Shown here: positions 35,919 to 45,554 of the stretch, piece after piece | Layout of the letters: the number at the start of each line of letters is the position of its first letter | Position numbering within the stretch: position 1 is the first letter of the stretch | Source of the DNA: Lachnospiraceae bacterium | GTDB lineage: Bacteria > Bacillota > Clostridia > Lachnospirales > Lachnospiraceae | Direction: 5' to 3' | NCBI GenBank assembly: GCA_022799355.1 | Contig: JAAWOG010000008.1 | Location: 27,708-91,707 of the forward strand | DNA length: 64,000 nucleotides | Notes under the pieces: generated by a model | Databases searched by the model: none | Told to the model about the DNA's origin: nothing | The model's input: only the letters and a program-made list of their open reading frames with translations | Position numbers and translations under genes: made by a program

Positions 35919-38237
35919 CTATGCCTCTTTCTCTAAATAGCGGTATTGATATTCCCACTCTTTTTCCGGTTCCGCATCATCGGGCAATGTTTCCGCACCT
36001 CCCTCGATCCTGTACTCTTTTACCTGATTTCCCAATATATCATATTCTTTTATAATGGAAAAACCGCTTCCGTCCCCGTCCAGATAATCTCTCCGGATCA
36101 GATTCCCTGCTTCGTCATACGCATAATGTTCCGCGTATCCCTTCCATGCGCCGTCAGTACTCACCTCTTTTTCCAGAAGAACTCCCTCCTCATTATATTT
36201 CCAGACAGTTGTCTCGCAAAAAGAATTTTCTTCCTCACCATACTCATAATAAATCTCCTTTATCAGGTTGTTTCTGTCGTCATACTCTCTCTCATAGACC
36301 TGATAACGTCTCCCGTCACTCCCGGAAATATAAGAAATCGATACGGTATTTCCGTTTTTGTCATAGGCATAATCATATTGCACCAGAGGCTCCGCCTCCC
36401 CCGCCTGTATCTCTTCCGGAGAATAAATCAGCGAATAATAGGATTCTCTCAAAAGCTTCCCCTTCTCATCCCATTCCTGCGCGATGTAATAAATCGGTTC
36501 TTCTCCCACCGGACAATCCGCGGTGTATTCCCTGTCGATCTGCATATGATCAGAGCGCAGACAACATTGCCGCTCCGTAAATATTTCTCCGTCGTAAGAC
36601 TCCAGATAATAGGTCTGATGCCCCTCCTCGTCATAGCCGCAGTTCATCTCATAGGTTTCTCTGCCTCTCACCGTATCATATCTCACAATATAGTACAGAT
36701 TCCCCTGTTCATCATATTCCAGATATTCCTCCCCTGTCTTCTGTTTCTCTTTCTCCCCCTCTTTCTGCTCCCATCTCTCCACAAAAGTCAGATTTCCTGC
36801 CTCATCATAATTTTTGTACTCCCATATGCACTTCCGGTTTAGATAACGGATATCGAGTATCTCTCTGCCCTGCCCGTCATATTCTTCATATTTACTTCTC
36901 TTCCCGTATAAATACTCCGTTACTCCCGCCATCCGGCAATGCGCAAGAATATCTTCCCTTTTACGCTCCATCCTTCCGATGATCTCTTCACTGCGCGTTC
37001 GTCCATTTTCCGCTTCCGCGGTCTCCCCTTTTGCATCCGCTTTCTCGAAAGTCTCTATCCCTCTCTCCAAAAGCCCCGCCGCCCCCAAGGGATCGTCCTT
37101 CATCAGATAGTATTCCGCACACTCAAAATACCAGCCGGAAATATCCGTCTCTTCCGCAAACAGTTCCTGATAAAAAAACAGATTTTCATAATCCCGAATA
37201 ATACTGTCCGGATAACCGTCTTTTTTCGCCGTCTCCACAGAGGATAGCAGCATTCCCTTTAACGCCTCTTTATCATCCTTGCGAATCTCCCTTGCGGCAT
37301 AATAGGCCTGATAAGCTCCGGAAAACTCTCCGCTCTCATACCAGCTTTCCGCCTGTCTCATATTTTTCCGATACAAATATTCTTCACTGTTCCTATATTG
37401 CCAGCCGCCGAAACCTGCTGTCAGCAGAACAAATGCCATAAAAAAGGCGCCTGCTGCCTTTACCGCAGTTCTCTTTCTTCTCGCAGTATAGGTATCCTTC
37501 TCTTCCTCAAACAAAAAAGCCGCCTGCTCCGCCTCCGCTCTGAATATCTCCTCCGCCCGCCTTTTCTGTTCTCTCCCATACCCTAAGATCGCCCACGGAC
37601 AACGCGCCGTAAACCAGGAAACAATATCTTTATAGGATACGTTGGCAAATATCCTGTGCCGTCTGCCGTCCTTTGTATAAAAACACAGGGAAAAGAACCG
37701 AACACCGGAATACACAATATTTCTCTCCATATCGGCAAACGGAACATCCGACCGTCCGATATATCCCCACACGATATCCTCTGTCCGAACGATCTGCGGC
37801 ATCCCCAAAAGGCATCCGTCATAAAACAGAAAACACTCTTCCGTCTCATAAATTCTCATACTGCCCGGATACTGTTCTCTGAATTTTGCCTCAAACAGTT
37901 TTTGCTTTGCCGTCTCCGGCAGCGTCCGATAGACGCGCAAAAACCGACGTTCGCCGACACCGAGCAAAATATGGATGAGCAGAGCCGGAATCCCCAACAC
38001 TGCCATTCCCGGAAGCAGATATATCATGTTGGACAGCCGAAAAATCTCCTTCGCTACCTCCGGCGGCTCTTCCCCTGCATACGCCGCGACTCCCAGCGTC
38101 AGAACTATGGACACCAGAACAAGAGCCAGATATAAGATCAGACATATCGGCATGATATATTTTCTTCTGTGATATATCAGGATACCTGCCAGTTTATCCT
38201 CCGTCTTTTTATATCTTTTACTGCATTTCTTATCCAT
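35919..38237 (-). CDS. Membrane protein with C-terminal YD/RHS-like repeats
   Basis: About 772 residues; ATG at 38237, directly preceded by an in-frame GTG. Two membrane helices near residues 30-52 and 70-92, a cytoplasmic-looking region, and a third helix near 258-280. Then TPR-like helices (about 285-430) and a long C-terminal part with imperfect repeats of the form Y-D-x-x-G-N (YDEAGNLTFVERW, YDEQGNLYYIVRYD, YDKNGNTVSISY, YDEAGNLIRRDYL). Such repeats build beta-wound shells in RHS/YD proteins, but there is no toxin core or protease motif. Function unknown; probably displayed outside the membrane. Confidence 0.75.
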   Translation of the reverse strand: MDKKCSKRYKKTEDKLAGILIYHRRKYIMPICLILYLALVLVSIVLTLGVAAYAGEEPPEVAKEIFRLSNMIYLLPGMAVLGIPALLIHILLGVGERRFLRVYRTLPETAKQKLFEAKFREQYPGSMRIYETEECFLFYDGCLLGMPQIVRTEDIVWGYIGRSDVPFADMERNIVYSGVRFFSLCFYTKDGRRHRIFANVSYKDIVSWFTARCPWAILGYGREQKRRAEEIFRAEAEQAAFLFEEEKDTYTARRKRTAVKAAGAFFMAFVLLTAGFGGWQYRNSEEYLYRKNMRQAESWYESGEFSGAYQAYYAAREIRKDDKEALKGMLLSSVETAKKDGYPDSIIRDYENLFFYQELFAEETDISGWYFECAEYYLMKDDPLGAAGLLERGIETFEKADAKGETAEAENGRTRSEEIIGRMERKREDILAHCRMAGVTEYLYGKRSKYEEYDGQGREILDIRYLNRKCIWEYKNYDEAGNLTFVERWEQKEGEKEKQKTGEEYLEYDEQGNLYYIVRYDTVRGRETYEMNCGYDEEGHQTYYLESYDGEIFTERQCCLRSDHMQIDREYTADCPVGEEPIYYIAQEWDEKGKLLRESYYSLIYSPEEIQAGEAEPLVQYDYAYDKNGNTVSISYISGSDGRRYQVYEREYDDRNNLIKEIYYEYGEEENSFCETTVWKYNEEGVLLEKEVSTDGAWKGYAEHYAYDEAGNLIRRDYLDGDGSGFSIIKEYDILGNQVKEYRIEGGAETLPDDAEPEKEWEYQYRYLEKEA

Positions 38238-38325
38238 CACTAAATCTCATCTTCTTCTGCCCATGTACCGACGGACTTTTTCTATAATACGGACATTCGC
38301 CTTTCTCATATCAATCCTCCTCACT

Positions 38326-40167
38326 CTATCCCCAATAACTACCGGGCTCATAAAACTCTTCCGGCGCCTCCAGATTTTCCCCGGGAAGTTTCACCGCCAT
38401 AAAACTTCTTGTCTCCTTTTCCCCGTCATCGCCGTAGATCGTCTCCACCCACTGCCAGACTTCTGCTCCCTCAGGCACTTCCAGATCCGCAGGAATCTCA
38501 TCGCCATAAAGCTGGGACTCCTCCATTTCACTCTTCATGACAAACTCACCGTCCTCATAGCGGTAAATAGCAAATCCGTGGGAGGCGGCTCCATTTCGCC
38601 AACTGCTCCTTACAAGTTTCTGTTTCCCGTCCGCATAAGGATTCGGAATGCCCCGATAAGAATCACATTCCTTATACTCCCCTGACTCCTTGTCCCAAAT
38701 CCAGCCAAACTCATAATTCGTCTGCGCATTCCCGTAATTTCCTGCATTCAGGATGATATCTTTAATTCCGTCAAAACTGATATCCTGCATCTGGAAATAA
38801 CTGTTACAATAATCGCCAAAAACAGAATACTCCGAATCCTCTCTCTCCGGCACAAGAATCTGAACCTTCTCCCCATTTATCACCCGCAAATAAGTTCCGA
38901 CATCCCAAATTTCATAAATCTCTTCTTCCATTTCTTCCTTCCGGCGTATGGTAAAGCACTCTATCTTCCTCCCCTCGTCCATACAACGCTGATAGATTGC
39001 CAGAAAGTTTTCCTCCTCTTCCCCCTTAACGGTTTCCCCGATATCATTTTTCCAACCCAGAGCCTTATCAAACGAAGGAATGATCACCGGATCATCTCTG
39101 CCGTAAATATCCTCCTCAAACTCCACTATCTCCCTGCCAAAGCGCAGCCGGATATCCGGATTTTCCATCGAAAGCAGAGAGGTCAGGTCCATCTCCCCCA
39201 CCACGGCTAAAGAAACCGTTTTCAGAGATGGGAGTTCTTCCAAAATCGTCATATCCGTACTCCCATCTATAGGGCACTGCAGATAAGACAGCTTCATCCC
39301 TTTCAGGCAGCTTCTATCCCTCACCCGGACAACATTATCGTCCAGATCCAGCGATTGCAGTTCTTTCATGTCTGCCACATGATCCAGCCAGAATATCCGG
39401 GATGATGTGCTGTTTTCATCCGTACGTACTGATAATTCTTCTACCTGTGAACCCTTCATGCAATACATCAGATTCCGGTACCCCGAAGAAGTAAAAGAAT
39501 CTAGCGACACGCTTTTTACACGCTTCGGAAAATGCCAGTTCTTCGGCATCTCTCCCGTCACATCCCGCATGTCAAAAATCAGGGATTCCACTTTCGTAAA
39601 ATAAGACAATACACTGACAGGAATCGTCTCCTCCGAGGCGCGGATATGTATTTCTCCTGCCATATCACCAAGCCCTTTTAACTGCTCTCTGCTCCATCCT
39701 TCCATTATGGCTTCCGTCCCGGCACTTTCATATGTACCGGCAGGAAACGTAATATCCCAGTGAACCGGCATATCGAAATAGCGCCTCACAAAATCCAGAT
39801 CGTCCCCGCTCATGATCACGGGAGAATACATATACAGCTTTCCCTCATAACCGGCAAGCTCCCCCTCATACAAAGGCTCTTCCGGCTCTTTTCCGAGCAG
39901 TTCATATACATACTCTTTTATATTCCCGCTCTGCAATACGATCTGTTTCCCGGAGGGCGATATTTGATCCGCTTTCCCGGCTTCCGTCCTTTTTTCACTC
40001 TGCGCGTTGTTTCCCGCATTCGTATCGTTTCCCGCATTCGTATTGTTTTTCGCATACGTATTGGTTTTCGCACGCGTATCATTTCTCGCATTAACTTCCA
40101 TCCCCTCGGCACCGATCAGCAAAAAGAAACAGATACACAGCACCGGTAATATTGCTCTTCTCCTCAT
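38326..40167 (-). CDS. Secreted protein with a short N-terminal Asn/Thr/Ala repeat
   Basis: About 613 residues from the ATG at 40167 (GGAG upstream). A signal peptide (RRRAILPVLCICFFLLIGAE) is followed by a five-unit hexapeptide repeat (NDTRAK-, TNTYAK-, NNTNAG-like). The remaining globular region has leucine-rich-like stretches (VESLIFDMRDV, LQSLDLDDNVVRV, LKTVSLAVVGEMDL). The C-terminal part has aromatic and acidic residues and resembles a VCBS/FG-GAP-like solvent-exposed domain (DISFDGIKDIILNAGNYGN). No family recognised. Neighbour of the YD-repeat membrane protein; they may work together at the cell surface. Confidence 0.75.
   Translation of the reverse strand: MRRRAILPVLCICFFLLIGAEGMEVNARNDTRAKTNTYAKNNTNAGNDTNAGNNAQSEKRTEAGKADQISPSGKQIVLQSGNIKEYVYELLGKEPEEPLYEGELAGYEGKLYMYSPVIMSGDDLDFVRRYFDMPVHWDITFPAGTYESAGTEAIMEGWSREQLKGLGDMAGEIHIRASEETIPVSVLSYFTKVESLIFDMRDVTGEMPKNWHFPKRVKSVSLDSFTSSGYRNLMYCMKGSQVEELSVRTDENSTSSRIFWLDHVADMKELQSLDLDDNVVRVRDRSCLKGMKLSYLQCPIDGSTDMTILEELPSLKTVSLAVVGEMDLTSLLSMENPDIRLRFGREIVEFEEDIYGRDDPVIIPSFDKALGWKNDIGETVKGEEEENFLAIYQRCMDEGRKIECFTIRRKEEMEEEIYEIWDVGTYLRVINGEKVQILVPEREDSEYSVFGDYCNSYFQMQDISFDGIKDIILNAGNYGNAQTNYEFGWIWDKESGEYKECDSYRGIPNPYADGKQKLVRSSWRNGAASHGFAIYRYEDGEFVMKSEMEESQLYGDEIPADLEVPEGAEVWQWVETIYGDDGEKETRSFMAVKLPGENLEAPEEFYEPGSYWG
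40003..40092. repeat. 18-bp tandem repeat, five units, inside the secreted protein gene
   Basis: Five imperfect 18-bp units, one of them CGTATCGTTTCCCGCATT, encode the hexapeptide repeats near the N-terminus. Unit length is a multiple of three, so copy-number change keeps the frame. Confidence 0.85.
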
Positions 40168-40238
40168 TTTTTCTCCATTTCCGCGCTGCCCTTTGCGCAC
40201 AACCGCTTTTCATATATCAGTTAAATCACCGTTCATCC

Positions 40239-40742
40239 CTAAAAAGTATTTTTCCACATCCGGTCGCAAAATCTGTCCGCTTCTTCTCTCGACCGAAAAA
40301 CAAAAATCTCCCGCCCGCTCTCATACTGCTTTAACAAACGATATATAACCGGCAATTGATCCCCGGGAAAATCCAGAATCCACTGGCGGAACTCTTCATC
40401 CGGTTCCGTCTCAACAAAGGGCAGATCCTCCCGTTTTTTCCCGATCCGCTCCATCGCTCCTGCCAGGCATACTTCTATCGGATAATCCAGTAAAAACACC
40501 GTATCCGCCTCTTTCAGGCGCATCTCCAGTGTGCGCAGATAATTTCCGTCGATAATCCATGTATCCTTTTCCAAAATTTCCTGCAGTTTCCCGTCAAACG
40601 CTTCTCTCGAACAGGTCGTTTTGTCCGGTTTATGCCAGATCATGTCCAGATAGTACAGCGGAAAAGAAAACTTCTGATTCAATTTTCGTGCAAAAGTACT
40701 TTTCCCCGCACCCGGGCAGCCTATAATAATTATTTTTCGCAT
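40239..40742 (-). CDS. P-loop kinase of the FlaR/topology-modulation type
   Basis: 167 residues from the ATG at 40742; a TTG at 40772 is also possible (AGAGG six bases upstream), adding ten residues. Walker A IIGCPGAGKST, an LYYLDMIWHKP segment, WIIDGNYLRT and DTVFLLDYP are typical of adenylate-kinase-like proteins annotated as DNA topology modulation protein FlaR. The substrate is unknown. It overlaps or abuts the upstream HTH/AAA/nuclease gene. Confidence 0.85.
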   Translation of the reverse strand: MRKIIIIGCPGAGKSTFARKLNQKFSFPLYYLDMIWHKPDKTTCSREAFDGKLQEILEKDTWIIDGNYLRTLEMRLKEADTVFLLDYPIEVCLAGAMERIGKKREDLPFVETEPDEEFRQWILDFPGDQLPVIYRLLKQYESGREIFVFRSREEADRFCDRMWKNTF

Positions 40743-40758
40743 AGTAAACTTATATAAA

Positions 40759-42621
40759 TTATCCTGCCTCAATCCTTACCTCTTTGCCGGAAAAGGCGAT
40801 TCCAAGTTTAAGAATATTTCCGATGCCCTCTTTGCGCATTTCGGAATCATATCTCCTGCTATCCATCTGAATGAGCGCCTCTTTTGCCAATGCTTCCAAT
40901 GTATCCGCGCTCAGCCCCTTTTTCCACTTTAATTCCATGATGATTCCCGGATACTTTTTCTCCCTTGGAAACAGACTGATATCATATCTTCCATCCCCTG
41001 ATTCTCTGTTTGATCTTATTTTATACTGATGATCTACCAAAGCGGTCAATCCCAGCATTAGCCCATGATAAAACCCTTCTGATCCGGCATCATAAAAGCT
41101 GACGGATTTATCCATAAATTCAGCAATAGCCTTCTGCAATTTATTAAGATCATTTGCATAAAGGCTTTCCGCTATCTTATTTGCAGTAGTTCTTGTGATT
41201 GCTCCGATCTGCAGCAAATGAGATAAAATTTCACTCTTGTATACTGCCGCGATCTCCCGATTTGGAATAAACACCTCACACAGATAGGAACCATCTGCCT
41301 GCAGTTCCTTCTTTAATATTCTCAAATAGCCCGCTACCAATAACAGACTGTAAATATTTCCGGGTTCCTCGGAAAGAGACCTGTAAACCACATTCTGATC
41401 TATTCTCGCAATAACTCTCTCTCCCTGCAAAAGAGCATACAGCCTTTCGATCATATCGTCTGCGGCCATTTTCAAAACATCCTCCAGAATCTCATTCTTC
41501 CCGGTATTTACCCAATATGCCTGAGGAACGCACCCTTTTGAAATGTAGTTGATAACCGACCATGGATTGTATATTTCTTCATTTCCGAAAAGATAACCGT
41601 CATACCAGTCTTTCAGCTCTGCCTCTTTATCTGAAATTCCGTAATAATGCAGCATTTCATGTACTTCCGAAGAGGTAAATCCGAAAAAGCGATCGTATTC
41701 CTCGTCCATGACGGAATTCACAGTCAGATTATTTAAGCCACTGAAAATGCTTTCCTGGGCAACCCGGAAAATTCCGGTAAGAAACCCATAGGAAAGATTT
41801 CTGTTATCTTTAAATGCCCCCGAGAAGAAATTCCGCATAAAGCCAATGATTTCATCATAGAAGTCTTTTGAATATCCCTCCTGAATAGGTGTATCATATT
41901 CATCAATAATGATGATCGGAGCCCTGTTATAATACCTGGTAAGCATTTTGGAAAGCCTTTGCAGCGATGAAGAAAGTTCTACTTCATTCGCCTGTCCATG
42001 CAGAATTTTTTTAAAGTAATCCAATTCATAGCTTTCCAGCCGGTTACTCTCGCATAACTCCTTATGTCTGCCGAACTCTTCCTGCAATAGTTCACTGATC
42101 TTTGCAAATGTCATATCCCAGGAATCAAATTTCACATCTTTAAAAGTCAAAAACACAACCGGATATTTTCCCTGATGGGACCTGTATGTTTCGCCGCAAT
42201 TCCAGATAGCTTTATCCTTAAAATATATACTCGTATCGTTGTCCGAAAGTTCAAAGAAAACTCTGAGCATATCCATATTCAGAGTCTTTCCAAAGCGTCT
42301 TGGTCTGGTAAACAGCGATACCAACGGTTTCCGATCCAAAAATTCTTTTATCAGCAAAGTCTTATCAACATAGTAATATTCGGACTGCGCACGCACATAA
42401 TCCGAGATACCGACAGGAAGCAGCTTCTTTTCTTCAGGTACGGGATTCTTTCTGTATTTCCCGGAAGAAATCCGACCATCAATGGGTTTTTCCGCATTAT
42501 CCGGGATCTGCCAGATTTTTCCCATCTTCACAGCGCCGGGTATCTTTCCTGAATTACAGAATGTTGTCACAGTACGCTCCGTAACATTCCATATGTTTGC
42601 CATCTCCTTACAGGTTTTCAT
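40759..42621 (-). CDS. HTH + AAA-ATPase-like + PD-(D/E)XK nuclease-like protein (DUF1703 group)
   Basis: 620 residues. N-terminal excisionase/MerR-like helix-turn-helix (EMANIWNVTERTVTTFCNSG then GKIWQIPDNA, residues 6-45). Then the AAA_9/DUF1703-type module: Walker A in RPRRFGKTLNMDML, Walker B in IIIIDEYDTPIQEGY. The C-terminal PD-(D/E)XK segment is GRYDISLFP...IIMELKWKK. These proteins are abundant in gut Firmicutes and Bacteroidetes and have no established function; a role as mobile or defence genes is often suggested. The fused HTH is an added feature. More AT-rich than its surroundings. Confidence 0.88.
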   Translation of the reverse strand: MKTCKEMANIWNVTERTVTTFCNSGKIPGAVKMGKIWQIPDNAEKPIDGRISSGKYRKNPVPEEKKLLPVGISDYVRAQSEYYYVDKTLLIKEFLDRKPLVSLFTRPRRFGKTLNMDMLRVFFELSDNDTSIYFKDKAIWNCGETYRSHQGKYPVVFLTFKDVKFDSWDMTFAKISELLQEEFGRHKELCESNRLESYELDYFKKILHGQANEVELSSSLQRLSKMLTRYYNRAPIIIIDEYDTPIQEGYSKDFYDEIIGFMRNFFSGAFKDNRNLSYGFLTGIFRVAQESIFSGLNNLTVNSVMDEEYDRFFGFTSSEVHEMLHYYGISDKEAELKDWYDGYLFGNEEIYNPWSVINYISKGCVPQAYWVNTGKNEILEDVLKMAADDMIERLYALLQGERVIARIDQNVVYRSLSEEPGNIYSLLLVAGYLRILKKELQADGSYLCEVFIPNREIAAVYKSEILSHLLQIGAITRTTANKIAESLYANDLNKLQKAIAEFMDKSVSFYDAGSEGFYHGLMLGLTALVDHQYKIRSNRESGDGRYDISLFPREKKYPGIIMELKWKKGLSADTLEALAKEALIQMDSRRYDSEMRKEGIGNILKLGIAFSGKEVRIEAG

Positions 42622-42720
42622 AAGCCTTTGTCCCCAATCATTTATATAGTTTATTCTTTCCGCTAATTATAAACCAGATTCGGAAAAATATCAATTCGGT
42701 TTATTATTTTCCGAAAGTTA

Positions 42721-43308
42721 TCATTCTTTCAGATTCCCCTTCCTGATATTTTCCCGGATAATCTGATCCGTCACCTCAAATAACCGCTCGGAGCCCAGCT
42801 TTGTTTTCCCCTGCCTCTCATACACCTGCTTCGCGCTTACCTCATGCCCTTTCCAGTCTCCGCCGTCGTTGCTGTTGTTTAAGATCAGCGGCTGCAGATT
42901 ATCCATCGCATGAGCATACTTCGCTTCCGCCGTCTCATACGCCTCAAACTCATCAAACAACGCGATCATCTCCCGCTTCTGATCCTCCGGCAGCATGGAA
43001 TAAATTTTCTCCTTTGCCGCATCCTCCCTTGCCTTCTGTGTTTTCAGGCTTTCGGCATCATAGGCGTAGGTATCTCCCGCCTCAATCTCCACAATATCAT
43101 GGATCAGGCACATCAGCATCACCTTCGCGATGTCCACCTCCTCATTGGCATACTCCCTGAGCAGATACGCCATCACCGCCATATGCCAGGCGTGCTCCGC
43201 ATCATTCTCGTTCCTGCCGTGCCCGGATAAATGAGTCTGTCGAAAAATATTCTTCTCCTTATCGATCTCCAGCGCAAAGTTTAGTTGTTTTTTTAATCTC
43301 TCGTCCAT
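42721..43308 (-). CDS. HD-domain hydrolase (YfbR/5'-deoxynucleotidase-like)
   Basis: 195 residues. HD metal-binding residues are visible: AEHAWHMAV (H), CLIHDIVEIEAGDTYAYD (HD, D), and a later AMDNLQPL. The layout matches YfbR-like 5'-nucleotidases that act on (deoxy)nucleoside monophosphates. Cytosolic, stand-alone, 234 bases downstream of rnfA. That gap holds no gene and no clear terminator. Confidence 0.85.
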   Translation of the reverse strand: MDERLKKQLNFALEIDKEKNIFRQTHLSGHGRNENDAEHAWHMAVMAYLLREYANEEVDIAKVMLMCLIHDIVEIEAGDTYAYDAESLKTQKAREDAAKEKIYSMLPEDQKREMIALFDEFEAYETAEAKYAHAMDNLQPLILNNSNDGGDWKGHEVSAKQVYERQGKTKLGSERLFEVTDQIIRENIRKGNLKE

Positions 43309-43542
43309 TTTTCTCCTTCCATTCTGCTCATTTTTCGATATCTGTCATTCCACTTCTTTTCTCTTCCGTCCAAAGAACCGTATCAGACAATTCCTGCCAC
43401 AGCACTTTCCCCGCCATTTCTTAATATAAAAGGGAATGCCATGCCGCAGCATCTGACATCCCCCTTTCACAATCGATTTTTCTGTTGTCTGCCAGGCTCA
43501 GGCACCTTTGTCCGAAAAATAACAGGTTTCCCTCCGTCAGGC

Positions 43543-44127
43543 TCACAACAGCCCCGAAAACCCGCAGAACGCAATCGCCATCAGCCCTGCCGTGATCAGC
43601 ACAATCGGCATCCCCTGAAAAGATTCCGGCACATCGTTATATGCCATCTTCTCCCGCAGTCCCGCCAGGATCACAATCGCAACCGTAAAGCCCACCGCCG
43701 TAGCGAAGCCGTTTACCACGCTCTTTAAGATCCCATACTGCTTTGTCACGTTTGTCAGCGCCACGCCGAGCACCGCACAGTTTGTGGTGATTAATGGCAG
43801 GTAAATCCCCAGCGACTGATACAGGGACGGAATAAATTTCTTTAAAAACATCTCCACAAACTGTACTAACGCCGCAATGACGAGAATAAAGACGATCGTC
43901 TGCAGGTATTCAATATGCAGCGGCACCAGCATAAACTGATAGATCGCTGCCGCCACCAGAGATGATATCGTGATGACGAAAATAATCGCCGCCCCCATGC
44001 CTGCCGCCGTCTCCGTTTTCTTCGATACGCCGAGAAACGGGCACAGCCCCAGAAACTGACTCAGCACAACATTGCTCACCAGAGAGGAACCGATCAATAT
44101 AATCAATAAATCTCTTACTGTTTCCAT
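43543..44127 (-). CDS. rnfA: Rnf complex subunit A
   Basis: 194 residues with six membrane helices. Family stretches NVVLSQFLGLCPFLGVSKK and ITTNCAVLGVALTNV contain the conserved Cys residues that hold an iron-sulfur centre within the membrane. It forms the core ion-translocating pair with RnfE. GGAGG lies upstream. Last rnf gene of the main operon here, since rnfB is displaced. Confidence 0.97.
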   Translation of the reverse strand: METVRDLLIILIGSSLVSNVVLSQFLGLCPFLGVSKKTETAAGMGAAIIFVITISSLVAAAIYQFMLVPLHIEYLQTIVFILVIAALVQFVEMFLKKFIPSLYQSLGIYLPLITTNCAVLGVALTNVTKQYGILKSVVNGFATAVGFTVAIVILAGLREKMAYNDVPESFQGMPIVLITAGLMAIAFCGFSGLL

Positions 44128-44241
44128 CCATAACCTCCATTCCAGTACCGCATATTCTCTTCCAGCGCCATATCCGCAGAGATATTTCCGGCTGCTTCCG
44201 CATCCGTAAATCCTCTGGGCGCTGTTCGCTCATATGCTGTT

Positions 44242-44940
44242 TTACTCCGTATCATAAAACTTCCGTCTGCCGCAGCCTTCTTCCCCGCAGTTCATGCAGT
44301 CCTCGCTGCAGCCGGAGCCAACTTTGCTCATATCTTTCCCCTTCTTCTCCCCTGCGATCTTGATCTTATTCTGCAGGGCGGTAAGAGCCGCCAGCACAAA
44401 GAAGGCGCCGGGAGCCATCACAAAGATGGCACAGGGAACATAGGAGGAGGGCATCACGGAAAAACCGAAAATCTTTCCCGAGCCGATCAGCTCACGCACC
44501 GCGCCGATACAGGTCAGCGCGAAGGAAAAGCCAAGCCCCATGCCGATCCCGTCAAACAAAGACGGCAATATCGGATTTTTGGAAGCGTACGCTTCCGCCC
44601 TTCCCAGAATAATACAGTTTACCACGATCAGCGGAATATAGATGCCCAGGGCATCGTAAAGGGAAGGAATAAAGCCTTCCAGCAAAAGTTCCATCATTGT
44701 CACAAAGGAGGCAATGATCACGATAAATGCCGGAATACGCACCTTATCCGGGATAATATTCCGAAGCAGGGAAATGATCATATTGCTGAGTGCCAGCACC
44801 ACCATGGTGGTCAGCCCCATCCCCAGTCCGTTCATGGCGGAAGTCGTCACCGCCAGCGTGGGACACATCCCCAGCATCAGTACAAAGGTGGGGTTTTCTT
44901 TAAACAGGCCGTTGACCAGCCTTGATTTTATCTCACTCAT
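44242..44940 (-). CDS. rnfE: Rnf complex subunit E with an extra Cys-rich tail
   Basis: 232 residues. Homologous to RnfA: six membrane helices and the conserved LGMCPTLAVTTSAMNGLGMG and IVVNCIILGRAEAYA segments carrying the membrane Fe-S Cys. The C-terminus extends beyond the last helix into a soluble tail with Cys at about 211, 215, 218 and 223, able to bind a metal or Fe-S cluster. ATG overlaps the rnfG stop by 4 bases. A gap of 114 bases separates it from rnfA. Confidence 0.95.
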   Translation of the reverse strand: MSEIKSRLVNGLFKENPTFVLMLGMCPTLAVTTSAMNGLGMGLTTMVVLALSNMIISLLRNIIPDKVRIPAFIVIIASFVTMMELLLEGFIPSLYDALGIYIPLIVVNCIILGRAEAYASKNPILPSLFDGIGMGLGFSFALTCIGAVRELIGSGKIFGFSVMPSSYVPCAIFVMAPGAFFVLAALTALQNKIKIAGEKKGKDMSKVGSGCSEDCMNCGEEGCGRRKFYDTE

Positions 44941-45554
44941 TCGGCCGCACCTCCCAATTCATTCTGAAAATAAAACAGTCCGGCATTGACTCCGTTCACC
45001 ACAGCGTTGGTTGTGATCGTTGCGCCGGAGATCGCATCGATCTGATTCTCTGCCACAGCGCCGGTCTTTGTATATTCATATTTCTCGGCGGACTTTCCTC
45101 CAAACTGAGGTTTGAGCACCTCCTCCGCCCTCATGCCCAGTCCCGGCGTCTCGGCAATACTCAAAAGAGAAATACCGTTTAAAGTTCCCTCGTTTGTGAT
45201 GCCCATCGTAAACTGAATATCTCCGCCGTAGCCCTCATGGGTGGTTACCGTCAGCACATAGCCGAGCGTATTTCCCGCGCCATCCTGCGCCAGCATCACT
45301 TCATCGATATCCTGAGAAGGATACTCCGCAGCCAGCACCGAAGCGGCGGCCTCCGTATCAAAGCCTTCCGCCTCCGCAAAAGACGCCGCCTCCGCGTAGA
45401 CCTCCTGACAGGCTTTCTGTTTTTTCAGCCGTTTCTGTTCCGCAATAGGCTCTTTCGTGAGCTGATACACGCCTCCCAGCACCAGTCCGGCGATCAGCGT
45501 AATGGCCACAATGATACCCGCATCTTTCAACATGGACCTGATCTCATCATTCAT
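44937..45554 (-). CDS. rnfG: Rnf complex subunit G (covalent FMN)
   Basis: 205 residues: one N-terminal helix and an extracytoplasmic domain. The flavinylation motif SGATITT (in DAISGATITTNAVVNGVNAG) gives the Thr to which FMN is bound through phosphate. It passes electrons through the membrane arm. Overlaps rnfD by 4 bases and rnfE by 4 bases. Confidence 0.96.
   Translation of the reverse strand: MNDEIRSMLKDAGIIVAITLIAGLVLGGVYQLTKEPIAEQKRLKKQKACQEVYAEAASFAEAEGFDTEAAASVLAAEYPSQDIDEVMLAQDGAGNTLGYVLTVTTHEGYGGDIQFTMGITNEGTLNGISLLSIAETPGLGMRAEEVLKPQFGGKSAEKYEYTKTGAVAENQIDAISGATITTNAVVNGVNAGLFYFQNELGGAAE

Noticed and set aside
44128..44241. Coding-like stretch of about 40 codons between rnfE and rnfA
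   Set aside because: The frame has a protein-like composition (Ala, Glu, Asn, Tyr) and ends in rnfA's first codons, but has no start codon with a ribosome site. A short peptide or gene remnant cannot be excluded.
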